Assembly: GCA_038049695.1 (NCBI GenBank) | Contig: CP142454.1 | Location: 17,368,501 to 17,432,500 of the forward strand | Reading direction: 5' to 3' | Origin: Cinnamomum chago | Taxonomy: Eukaryota > Streptophyta > Magnoliopsida > Laurales > Lauraceae | DNA length: 64,000 bases | Shown: piece after piece, positions 37,269 to 49,023 of the stretch | Numbering within the stretch: position 1 is the stretch's first letter | How the letters are laid out: the number at the start of each line of letters is the position of its first letter | Made by a program: the position numbers and the translations under genes | The notes under the pieces: generated by a model | The model's input: only the letters and a program-made list of their open reading frames with translations | What the model was told of the DNA's origin: nothing | Database searches by the model: none

Positions 37269-38338
37269 GCATTCCTTCTGATTCTTCTTTTGTTGTTCTT
37301 TGATCATCTTATGACTCTGCTACGAGCTCTTGGTTGAAGTTAAGTTTGGTAAGGTGTGTTTTTTTAGGGAGTTGTTTTGGAAGAAGAATTTGCTAGATCT
37401 GGCTGGATGCAGTATATAGGATTGGAAGTCTGAGGATGAAAGCTTTTACTTACAATTTTGAAGTAGTTTGTGTTATTTAGGTTATTGGATTAATTGAAGT
37501 GCGAACCAGGTACCGATGGAATCCCTCGTGTTTGCACCTTTCTTTGCCAGGCATGGAGGCCTGCTCTTCAAGATCTTCTAAAAGCAACAAGACAAAAAAT
37601 GAAGTTGGTTTCGTTCTCTGGTAGAAAAAAGATGGAAGTTATTTCTTCACTTGGTTATGTAGTTCTAAATTAGTGGAGATTACTTTAGTGCCCACGTTTC
37701 TCTAGCTTGAAATGGGCAGGAAAAATTTTCCTCTTTTTGATGGTAAGAGATGGTGGTTCTTCCTGTAAGAGCAGTCATTTCCGAAGAATGATTGGGCTCC
37801 CTTTTTTTGTGTAACATCATGGGTTTCCCTTTAAACACAGAGAATGCTTCTTGAAATAGAAAAAATCTGTTATTTCTATTTGTTGAGCTTTAAGATGAAT
37901 GTTTGGACCACCCCTTGGGGTTTGAAACGTGAGGAACGAAAGGTATGTGTTGAATCTGTTTTGCCTTTTTAATTTCTTAGGGACGTTATCATTAATCTTG
38001 GGTGACTCATGCGACCTAAAGGCTACAGGGCGAGTTCATCTTTACCTTGCTCGTATGAGTAAGATCAGCGTTATTTGCAAGCAGAGTAAAGATTGGAAGG
38101 GCTCTTAGTTTTGGTTTTGCATTCTTGGGCTCATTTCCCTTTACTCAATTCCATGTGGAATGATTCTTGAGGTGTTGGTTTGATCCTCTGGACTCTATCT
38201 TGTAGGTGTTCCTTGGCCCCTTCCAAAGAAAAAGTGTATTTGTGCTCAGGTGCTGGGGCAAAACTTTTTTCAACAGGCACCTATGATGAGGTGTTGTTCA
38301 AAAGATCATACCTAATTCAGTACTTAGACCTGATTTGT

Positions 38339-38362
38339 GGGGGGGGGGGGGGGGGGGGGGGG
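38339..38362. repeat. Homopolymer of 24 G
   Basis: An uninterrupted run of 24 guanines. Such runs are rare in plant DNA and prone to assembly error. Confidence 0.95.
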
Positions 38363-38934
38363 CGCATTTGATTTATGGGAAGATGAATCTCAAACTACCT
38401 AGCAAAACAAAGAAATGAAACATGGAATTTGATTTATGTAGATGTTTCCCTTTCTCTTCACTTTGTTTTAATAGTTTACATTCACTGTAGACCCAATGTA
38501 GACCCAAATTTTTTTTTTAAGCTAACTCCTGATTGATTGGAGGAAGTTAGGATATTGATGATGATATTCATAGATGCAGGCATATATTTTTTTTTCATAT
38601 TTTTAAAAAAGTGTATGAAGAGAATTGGTAACCAGTGCATGTTCTTGTGAGGGACCTCAAATTTATTTTTTTATTATGTTTATTTTTAAAATTGTTATTG
38701 TCTTGAACTTGGAAAGCTCCAATTATTTATATATAATGCTGTTTGAAATCTATTTCTATGTGTGTGTTAACTATTTCTTTTTCATCTCATGATTTTCTCT
38801 TATGGTGGTTCTACTCTTATAGGTTTCTCTTAATTCTATCCATGTTCCCTTGTAATTCTACGCATCCATTTTAGAACAAGTATTTTAGTTCCTTCTTCAT
38901 TTTATCATACTCAACTCTGTGGAAGAGAGCAAGT

Positions 38935-39210
38935 CTAATTGTTGTTCCCCTCTGTGCATTCCATTCTTTGATTTCTGCATTGGGTTGGGATTGTTGCATT
39001 TTCTTCTGGGGCCTGCTCATTGAAGAACTCCAACTGACCCACATACATGAACACCTCAGAAGCTCCTATCAATACATATTGGGGTACTGTGGAAAGACGG
39101 AGACCCCCATGGAGGAACAAAGATAAATGAATGTTGGTTAGAGATAAATGACTTAGATCCCTAGTGAATTTTACCACTTTATGCACGTGCTTTCGATGAT
39201 TTTCTATCAT
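38935..39210 (-). pseudogene. Captured fragment of an NPF (NRT1/PTR) transporter gene
   Basis: The minus strand at 39092-39006 reads VPQYVLIGASEVFMYVGQLE followed by FFNEQAPE. This is the conserved segment near the C-terminal transmembrane helices of plant nitrate/peptide transporters (NPF). The surrounding frame is not family-like, so only about 30 codons are recognisable. Its orientation is opposite to the other captured exons. Confidence 0.75.
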
Positions 39211-39422
39211 TATTGTTGTGTTCGGAGCACAAGACGATGCCCTACTTAGCTTGGCACTTTAACCAATTAAACTTCTTACACATATCTGACACTAAGACAA
39301 ACTTATTTGCACATACTGCACATAATTTTTACAAACATTTTTTTATGTGTATTGGATATTTATGTTGGCTACGTTGATAATCATATCTTTTGTTGTTCTG
39401 ATGAAAATTTTATCTACTGCAG

Positions 39423-39494
39423 AGACCTTAACTTTAACAACTTGACAAGAGTAATTCTAACAAACTTTGATGGGTTGTCTGCAATGGACTTTAT
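39423..39494 (+). pseudogene. Probable captured leucine-rich-repeat exon
   Basis: A 72-nt segment between CTGCAG and GCAAGT reads DLNFNNLTRVILTNFDGLSA then MDFM. This resembles one 24-residue LRR with the 72-nt exon size usual in plant LRR receptor kinases (subfamily VIII-like). A GC donor would be needed. Further possible exons (39640-39760, 39799-39858) are not identified. Confidence 0.45.
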
Positions 39495-41249
39495 GCAAGT
39501 AATCTGGCATTTCCTATGCTATCTTTTTTCCCCTCTTATTCCCTCACTTTGTTTACATTTGAAAGTTGAAAATCTATAGATTTGCTCATATTTTGCAGTG
39601 TCCTTCACATTGACAATGATTCTTTTTTCAATAATGAAGGTATCTTACAAACAACTTGCTGACCGGGGAAGTACCCAATTGGATCTTGAAAACAACAGAA
39701 ACTTGTATGTAACCCATTCAGAACTACTACTGAGGCTAGTGTGTTCCCTTGATACATGCATAAACATAATATTTGTGCTTGTGGTTCTTTTCTTGCAGTG
39801 ACTGATCTTGGAGCCATTATACAAAATCCCCTCCTTCAAATTGTGCACAAGGGAACCTGTAAGAACACCCGTCATTCAAATTAGAATTGCTCTATCAATT
39901 ATAATTTTGTTATATCATATTTTATGTACATTCGTTTGATAATAGCTCACCAATTTGGCATCTCTCATCAGCCTTACCAACTGCATTGATCATCAAGATG
40001 ACAAGCTTAGTCATTGTCATGAGTTCATGTATTTGTTTCAGATCTCTTATCCTTTTGGCAAACAAGTGTTACATATCGACCAGATTGGGAATAATGACAT
40101 CGATAGAGGAGGATATAGATTAGGGTTGGTAAATCCTCTCTTCTGTCTAATACTTCAGAGGTTGTTTTGGGTGTACTAAAGATACAGGCTGTTCATTGAG
40201 CGGACGAGATGCATATGTGATCATTGGATAATGAAGTTTCTGACTTCCATGTCAGGTGATGCAAAGGGGCCTCACCGTGGAGAATGCATGGATGGGATGG
40301 TGCACCCATGCACTTGTGGAATGATATATGGGTATGACAGTCATTTTTTCTGATAATTTGAGTGTGAATTTGACTTTGACAAAATTCTTTAACTTATTTT
40401 AATATCGGGTGGTATATATGCATTATAAGGCCATCTCAATTTATTTTAAGTTGTGTTTTGCTTTCTTTTCTTCTTGTACTCGTCTTTGCACGTCTTTGCA
40501 TGTATTTTGAAAATCAGGTCATAGAAACAGAGATAAATGAATTGTTGGTTAAAGACAAATGACTTATATTCCTAGTGAAATTTACCACTTTGTGCAATTC
40601 TTTCATTGGTTTTCTTGTGATACTGTTGTGTTCAGAGCACAAGCTGATGCTCTGCTTAGCTTTGCACTTAAATCAATTAAACTTGTTACACATATCTGAC
40701 ACTAAAACAAGCATATTTGCATTCACTGCGTATATACGTTTTAGAACCATTTCATTTTCTTTGTGTATATTGGTTATTTATATTGATAATCATACATTTT
40801 TTCATTCTAATGAAAATCTTATCTACTAGCAGGGACCTTGGAGAAACTGACGGAACGAGATTCCGACTCTCTGATTGCTCGTAATGTTGAAACGTTGGTT
40901 AAAATTTTAATTTTAATTCTTAATTTTTTTATATTTATTATAAATTGCCAATTTTTATACTTATTTATTAATATTTATTTTTCTTTTTCTGTTCAGGTTT
41001 GAGAGCATCGGATATACCACGGCACCCTACACGGAAATTTTTTTTTTCCCTGTAATTGTAATGGATATAATTTATTGAAACTTTTGTAATGTTTTGAATA
41101 TAATTAATATAAGACTTTCTTTTGTTATTTGTAATTTTAATTAATGGTAGTAGTTGTATATACTCAGGTATAGGTACAGGTACAGGTATGAAAAAAGGAC
41201 AAAATTTGAGAAATACGGAATATTTTTTTTAAAATTTTTTTTGTTAGTT

Positions 41250-41515
41250 TTAGCGGCCGCCACTGGCACTATTAGCGACCGCCACTAATACTTAAAAAAA
41301 AAAGAAAAAAGAAAAATTCAAATAAACAATGTATTAGTGGCCGCTATATGGAGTATTAGCGACCGCCAATAGTCCAAATTTTTTTTTTAAAAATTATTTG
41401 CGACGAAGTTTCCGCGTCCGTCGCGGGTCGGTCGCTGAGCGGTCGCTAAAAAGTATTAGCGACCGCCAGCCCACTTTTAGCGACGGCTTTTGGCGGCCGC
41501 TAAAAGTCAATTTTC
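41250..41515. repeat. Subterminal repeats of the CACTA element
   Basis: Repeated TAGCGACCGCCA, TAGCGGCCGC and TTAGTGGCCGC motifs in both orientations. Arrays of this kind are binding sites for the CACTA DNA-binding protein in known elements. Confidence 0.7.
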
Positions 41516-41523
41516 TAGTAGTG

Positions 41524-42483
41524 GATGTGGTGTAATGCACTCTCTCAAATCTCCCCTCTCCTCCAAACAAGCATAACTTCCTCAAAAAAATCTCTCCACT
41601 CTCCTCCAAACAAACTTTTGTATAAGATCCATCTATCTATCTATATTACTAAAAGGATGTACTCTTCATCACATGAAGACACATGTCCTCCCTTATATGA
41701 AGACACATGTCTGCCTTCATCAACCCACATGTGGTGTAATGCACTCTCTCAACTCTCCACTCTCCTCCAAACAAGCATAACTTCTTCAAAAAAATCTTTC
41801 CACTCTCCTCCAAACAAACTATTGTATAAGATGTCTGCAAGAAACTTCTTCCATGAAATCAATCTCCAAAGGATATAGGTCCCACATGGATGATCCGATC
41901 TCATCATCTGGTCCGTTCATCGAGCCGAACATGGTGGGGCGACCTTAGATATGTAGACCCTTGAGAGCTGGCCCCGTTTGGTCCACTATCCAGCAACCCA
42001 AAGGGGCTGACGGCCTTGAGAATGAAAATGGGTTTTTTCCTCTCTTTTTTTGGACTGTGGGGCCATGTGGGCCATTGATTTCAGATCTGGACCATAGATC
42101 ATGAGAAGGGGGCCTAGGCGACTTTATTGGTGGGGTCTGATCTGGGTTATGATCAGGGGAGCCCACGTTTTTCTATCTTGGTAATTTTTAGCACCCGTGC
42201 GAGGAGTCCTGTTTAGGGACTTCTTGATACAGAACGTTGCAAATGGGGAAGAAGAGACAAGCATTTTTTCGGTGGTCAGAGGGAATATTGGAAATTGTAG
42301 ACCTTTTGCCCTGGGCACCTTTTTTTTCTTTTTTTAATCGACCCAGTTTTGCTTTTCCTTAAGTTTTATTAAAGAATTTAATCTTCTCTTTGATTGGTTG
42401 TTGTAGAATTTATTAGTTATTATAAATATTTTCTATTTTTATAAGGGAATGTATTCTCCCTTCAAATGATATCAAATGAGAGC
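41524..42483. repeat. Dispersed repeats between the CACTA element and block D
   Basis: 41527-41635 and 41730-41835 are two copies of one sequence (ACTCTCCTCCAAACAAAC), the first broken by the CACTA insertion, its other half being 35545-35649. 41940-42070 is an inverted relative of 28830-28920 and 47690-47780 (ACAGTCC, CTTTCTCA and GTCCACC motifs). No gene is recognised. Confidence 0.6.
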
Positions 42484-42685
42484 GGTTGGAAAAGGACAAA
42501 TTAAAATATCATAAACAACATTAGCAAATATCACAAAATACAAAGTGAACTGAAAAATTAATTATTTTGATAAGAGCCCATGACACGGTTGAAAGTGCTC
42601 ATTATTGTAAAAAAAAAAATATCATACAGCCAATCTATAATGACCACACTAAATCCAACAAAAAAAAAAAACCCACTCCAATCAA

Positions 42686-44391
42686 TTAATTTTCTTCAGC
42701 CACTGAGGGAACTGCAGGCAACTTCCCACAATCATGATATTTTACGGCATCAACGATCCTCCTAAAAAGTAGCCCATAAAAGATCATCCTTATGAACTTG
42801 GCCATCCAACTTGAACCTCCTTGCTGCGCCCACCCAGAAAGATAAGCCCCTGTTATCAGACCTGCAGCCCTCCATCTCCTCTCGTACACATACCCTTCCA
42901 ATGCCTCTTTAATCCCCTTTGATCTAATTCCTCCATCCTTTATGAACGAATTTCCGATATGTCGGCTGAGGACGACGGCGTCCTCAAGAGCGGCACAACC
43001 ACCCGTGCCTAAGTCGGGTGTCATTGGGTGCAGGGCGTCGCCGGCCACCGTCACGTTCCCTTTGCACGTGGGCCCAAATATGAGGTCCAAAGGAAACCTG
43101 AACATCAGCGGGGCTAATGTTAATGTGGAGAGATCACTGTGTTGGACCACATCTAAGTAAGTTGATGGGAAGTTCTTAGCCATGTTCTCCAATACATCTT
43201 TCTGTATAAGCTCTGGGTCTTTTGTAGCTTCATCTCCTGAAGAAGTTTAAAGGAAACAATCTGCTGTGAGTATTCTTGATAGACTAGAATGTGAAACACA
43301 ATTTGGGAAGAAAATGTCACACTCCCACCACATGAATGTGGTAATTTAAACCGTTTATTCAATGGGGGTCATCCGCTATTTTTAATTGGTAACTGAAGAA
43401 AAGATGCAAGCATTTTTAAGTGGTAACTGATGGAACTCCACTTTCACACACCATAGAAAGCAAGGACAAATTTTAACTTAATCTATGAGAAGAAATGAGA
43501 GAGAACATACCTTTGACACAAGATTTGTAGACGATGAACCAGTAAACATCTGTGCTATTGAGAGGAACAAAACCTGCATTTAAAGCATCATGCAAAAACC
43601 GCTGGACTCGATTCTCAAACCCATGTCCTTGTGGGTAAACAGCTAACCCTCGCACCGCCATCCGACCTGAATGGATTGGAGCTTTAAGTCCTAGCCACTT
43701 AGCCACCACGGAGTGCAACCCATCGCACCCTATTAAAACCTGCCAAATGTAAATGTCACTCACCAAAGAAACACTCACTCGAGATTGGAGGTGTTCATGG
43801 GCCACATTGACCCAGCCCGAAGCTCGTTAAAGCTTGGCCCATATAGATATCGATAGGGACGATTTTCAGGCCAAGATCCAGCCCATGGCCTGAAAGTCAG
43901 GTCCAGTCTCCTATTTGAAAAGCATATACACCCTTTGTTCTAAATGATTCTCTTGGACATATGTGGAGAGAGTTGCTCTTCAATAATTACTATTTCAATA
44001 ATACCATATCATAAAAGGTTTTAATCAAAAGTTACCTTGGCATTGATGATGGTTCCATCCTCCATGTGGAGCACAGCTAAAGAAGAATCTTGTTGGACCT
44101 TGGTGGTGATGGATGCCAACTTTGATGAGAATAGAATGGTCTCAGGTGGCAGCTCCTGGGCCAGGGCCTCCAATAGTGCTTTGCGGTGCACCGATCTCAG
44201 TCCCATCCCTTCCCTGTATCAAAGTATCACGTCACACACAGATTTTGTACAGGCAGCAGGACCCTCATTTCAATGGTTCAGATCATTAATCTAGTGTGGA
44301 CCCACTCAAGATGTGGAGTCCTTATCCAGTATGTCTCATCAGATGAACTGGTTAGAATAAGACCACAGGAAGAAAGCGCGCACACAGAGAT

Positions 44392-44424
<33 letters not shown>

Positions 44425-45327
44425 AGGCGTTTGGATTTAGCTATACCCGTCTTGTGTTCCACCGAATGTAATTGGTACCACTTTTCCGCTGCCCACATCA
44501 GTGACATATCCCCTGAATTCACAAGAGGAAGCTGTTACTATCTTATTCATGCGTTTCAACCTTCAGCCTAAATAAATAAATAAAATTTGGTAGATTTGGG
44601 TTACCCATTTTTATTAATTTTGGTCGGGGTCTGTTCAAGTCAGTCCACGCTTAAGTGGGCCCCACCAGCTGGAGTACATGTGAGCAATATGCAGTGTGGG
44701 GCCAACTTGTATATATCAAGAAGAAAACTGATTATCTGCTTCACCATGGGCGGACCTAAGTGTGACGACTTATTACACTTGTGCAATCTTACCCGGAAGA
44801 ATCAAGGAACTCCTTTACTAATAGCTTAAAAATTTTTATTTTATTATTTGACTTGATATCTTGACGGTTGCACCACCTAAATGAAAATCATGTGTCTGCG
44901 TTGCGCTTCACTCGCTATAGAAAGTCATTTATATGGTGATTTAGCTTGAAAAAGGAAATATGGCTTTGCATCATACAGGTGCCTTTTAGAGATTTTCATT
45001 CAGAAAAACAGTACACCACACGAAATTGCAGAAAATTTGCTCGTAGAACATTATTTACACCTAAAGTGACCCAGATAAAGAAAGATTAAATGTGTTTTGT
45101 TCTTACTGAGTAAAAGCAGAGTAGAGAGGGGTGAGCTTGTGAGCGACTCCAAGAGCATCCAGTGCGCGCCAGGCGTTTGGGGCGAGGGTGAGGGCGGCAC
45201 CTGTGGCTCGTAGCTCGTGGGACCTCTCAAGGACCATGGCTCGAATTCCTATCCTCTTTAATCCCAGTGCCGTCGCCAGCCCTGCAATCCCCCCTCCTAC
45301 AATCACCACATCGTAGTATTTCTCCAT
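42686..45327 (-). CDS. FAD-dependent monooxygenase D (MO1/MO2-like), altered GD motif
   Basis: Exons: 45327-45107, 44512-44447, 44213-44036, 43739-43511 and 43236-42686; 414 aa. All splice junctions and phases are sound. The FAD fold GGGIAGLATALGL is intact. The DG motif reads GCDGLHS. The GD motif reads GDALHPMTPDLGTGGCAALE: Gln at about residue 309 is Thr, a change made by replacing CAA with ACG (43004-43010 region). The Gln-Gly pair of DLGQGG is strongly conserved in group A flavin monooxygenases and lies next to the flavin, so catalysis may be altered or lost even though the frame is open. Other private changes are NRVQRFLHDALNAGFVP in exon 4. It is the sister of gene C. Substrate unknown. 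Confidence 0.85.
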
Positions 45328-45373
45328 GCTCTCTCTATCTCTCTAACACACACCCACACACCAACACAGTACA

Positions 45374-45381
45374 TATTTATA
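45374..45381 (-). promoter_or_regulatory. TATA box of monooxygenase D
   Basis: TATAAATA on the minus strand, about 47 bases before the ATG. Confidence 0.5.
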
Positions 45382-45595
45382 GAAGGGAGGTTCATCAATG
45401 AGATTCTTCCACTGAGGAGATATTTTCGCGGCAGCCAAGTTTTATTTGGTATTCGTCAAGATGGGTGGGCGTCAATGTCAAAACTCAAAACACGGAACAA
45501 ACGAATGAACCAAATTTAATGGAACAATTTGTCCCGCGACGATATTTTTATCGTCAGCGTTTGATCATCACAACATTATTAATGAAGAATACTGT

Positions 45596-48574
45596 TGTGA
45601 CGTCCCCAAAATAGCCAAGGATAACATGAAAAATATTGAATAAATAACTTATTTTCCTGCGTTTGATGCAATACAAGCTCTCAAATATGAATCCACAAAA
45701 TTTCGAAACATAATGAGTCATAATAAAATCTTTGCGGAAGCATTAAACCAATTGATATCAATATCCAAAATTAAACCAACATATAATATAACTACTGAAT
45801 ATTTAAGGTTAAAGTTTCCAAAATAACCTAAATAAAACAACTAAATAGAATATATTATGGAATTAAATCAACTAAGGACTCTACGATGTCGATATCTCAT
45901 GCGCAAACTCAGACGGCTCCGTAGTCATCTCCGGCTCTCCACTTAGGTTCAACAACTAGCTCAAACATTAGAAACATCTGACTATCATCCGTCTCTACGG
46001 TAGGGTAGGGGTCGGTACCTATGCACCAATAAACAAAGTAAAAAACAAGTACAAAAGCATAATTCATAAATAAAATACAAGATCAATGTGAATAATGACA
46101 GGTAATTATCATAAGAGATTAACAATGGAACAATGATGAAAAGAACGTATAACCTAAATCCATTTTATACGATGGACCAATACAATAATAAGCATTGCTA
46201 CTGTTTTGGGTGGTCAACCCTAACTATAAAGCGGGAAAACTCGTTCGAATGCCGGCAGTAATAAACCAGTTCGTAATTGTAGGCCGGATAAACCGGTTCG
46301 AAATTCAGATATTATAGTGTCCGCACACATCGGTGATCAGCTGTCCAATTACAATTGCAGTAGTTCAAATATGACCGAATCAATATACATATATATATAT
46401 ATCATAGTAGAATAGACCTAGTGATTTTGTAAAGATCTGACACAGAAACCTAAGTCAAAGTGAAGGGCTGGTTACACAATAATTCATAATTGAATACCAA
46501 TCAAATCATTCAATTAAACCTCTACAATACCTTAATCGATTGCCAGGCCACATCATTGTCCATATCCAATCAACATAGGGTATGCAACTAATAGACCAAC
46601 ATCAAACTCAATCATGTATGCAAACCTGAAGGTCAAAGGATAATTTACAAGCCAATCCCATAGTTAAGCATAAGATCTCGTACCCAACAACCACAGGAAT
46701 CTCTAATAGATAAAAGATGAACACATCTCTTCTTAATCAATGGTGTAGAGATCCAATTAAGGATTTCCCAATAAAGATTGGTTGATCTTGAATATACTAG
46801 GATTTCCCCAAGGTCATATGAATTACTAAACCCTACGTTAGTAATATACCGTGTGCCCGGACGATATTTACTTGGTCCAAAGATTTAATAATAAAGTACA
46901 AAAATATAAATTTAACACATTAAAATAAAAGATATCATTCGAAATTAATTTGCAAATAATAATAAGAAATATCAATCCTTAATTTATAATTTTAGAAAAC
47001 TTAGGGTCCCATCTTAATGTATTTCCAAGAATATAAATCTTAAGAGTCCAATTGGTTCATTAAAGACAAAGGGTCTTTAATTTTAATTTTGTAAAATTAA
47101 TGGGGCCAAATGTTAAAAATCATAAGTTGTGTGGATGTCATCACCATTTTCTCCTTTTCACACACGTCACCTCCATCTTCCTTTTTCACTTTAACCACAC
47201 ACGTCACCACCATTCTCTCTCTTATCCCACACATGTCATTATCCCTTAGGGCCCGTTTGATAATTCTACTAATTGAGTCAAGTTAAGTAAAGTTGATTTT
47301 GAAGAAAAAATAAAATATAAGTGGGTTATGATGATATTTTATTTTTAGTTGCTTGTTATGGAATTTTTTTGACATTTTGTATGAAAAAGTGGAGTATATT
47401 TGTATTTTAGTGGATAAAGGTAGTTGCTTTTTGACTTTTTGTATAAAAAAATATGGGGGGAATTTTGAATAAAGTGCATTTGATGTGACATCTTGTCAGA
47501 AAATGGATGCTACAGTTCATCTCCACCTCTACACAAAACCGAGTTCTGTCATAACCAGTGACACAACAACTTGCTCACTTAGGATAATTGGCCCACTGAT
47601 CAAGAACCCTCAATCAGCCCCCATCAACATGATCGCCCAAGCCCCCTCTTCAAGATGTAGGGACCCGATCTAAAATCAATGGCCCACATGGGCCCCACAG
47701 TCCTAAAAACAGAAATCCCCTTTTCTTTCTCACTACCCCTGTCCTTTTTGGCTGCTGAATGGTGGACCAAATAGGGTCCGCCACCTATGGTTCCAGCGTC
47801 TCTAAGGTCACTCGTGGGTCCTCCTTCGGATCCACCGCTCAGATTTGCCATCGAGTGACCCACCTAGTCCTATAGCCCGTAGTACCAAACACGGGTATAG
47901 TCCTCACGGTCCCAAATTCGGAACCTGTTTCAAGTTCATCCTTTGCGGTCTTGGTTGGATAGAGTTACAACAGTACACTCACCGATCCCCTCACAGTGAT
48001 GCATAATATGGGAAAAAATAGATGGAATCATCCCCCAAGCTCCAAGCTCCGACCTCTATCATTAAAATAATTAACATCATAAAAAAGGACATCAAAGGGT
48101 TTCTACATGCATTAACATGCATCTAAATCAAGGAAAAACACAAGTATTAAATCTACAAATTATAGTTAAGGACTTGCCGAAGGTCTGCGGTTGAGGGAGA
48201 TAGTCTAAAATTCTTATTGCCAAAACTCAAGGTGCTAACCCAGAGGAAAGTTGAAAGAGAGAGAATTGTGTATGAAAATACAAGAGTGTGGTGGTGTATA
48301 AGTAGGGAATAAGAATAAGAGTTAGTAATATAACTTAAATTCTAAAGGACATAGAATTTGGGTTCTAAATAGATAGAAGTTTGGATTAGAAAAGAATTAT
48401 ACCCATTAAACTAGGCTCGGGTTAACTATGGGTCAAGATACTTATCCGACAAGTCTAAATTGATCACCAACCTAAGATTAGCGTGGTCTCCACTTAGATT
48501 AATCACATATTTAATTAAAATACAATCAATTATATAATAATAAAATAAATAATATATATAATCAAAATGTCACA
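45596..48574. mobile_element. Solo-LTR-like insertion upstream of gene D
   Basis: Starts TGTGACGTCCCC and ends TGTCACA, flanked by ACTGT (45591-45595) and GCACT (48575-48579). It is the orthologous-by-duplication partner of 27293-29700, with a further about 0.5-kb segment (47160-47690, containing GGGCCCGTTTGATAATTCTA). No coding frame of known type. Confidence 0.6.
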
Positions 48575-49023
48575 GCACTCAACACCATGGGCTCTTCCTA
48601 GAAGGATCTAGTCGCCACATGATGGAATCATTATATTGAAAGAAGAAGAAGAAACAATATTGATAACAAATCATAAAAGAAAGGTGGGGGCACGTACCCT
48701 CATTTTAGACCCGATCAAAACTCAAAAGGGTCAAACGAATGTCATGACGATCTTAATGAAGAAAACGGTCAGGGTCTACCCCATGGGGCTCTTCCTAGAA
48801 GGATCTTTTTGCCACGTTTGAGAAAGACTATTAAAATGATGAAGGAATCAGTATATTGAAAAAACGAAGAAGAAGAAGAAAACACAATATTGATAACAAA
48901 TCGGTAAAGAAAGCTGGGGCCACCCTCATTTTAGATCCGATTAATAAACCGGGTGGTCGTCGCCTTTAATTTAGCATTTGGGCTGTCTTGAAGGTTTATG
49001 TCTCATTTTGAACATAATTCATA
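48575..49023. repeat. Gene-upstream flank, block D
   Basis: Copy of 29701-30134. Contains only duplicated non-coding flank. Confidence 0.6.

Larger units (their letters stand above)
35650..41523. mobile_element. CACTA-type transposon with captured host gene fragments
   Basis: The left end is CACTACCAGAG (35650) and the right end, on the complement, CACTACTAGAAAA (41523 leftward). A 3-bp target duplication, CAT (35647-35649) and GAT (41524-41526), has one mismatch. The paralogous repeat at 41727-41740 reads CCCACATGTGGTGTAATGC and is the empty site. Subterminal repeats of TAGCGACCGCC/TAGCGGCCGC type fill 41250-41515, and GCGACCGTC is near the left end. No TNPA/TNPD-type transposase is seen, so it is non-autonomous. 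The interior carries exons from a zinc-finger gene, a 14-3-3 gene, an NPF transporter and probably an LRR kinase. Confidence 0.85.
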
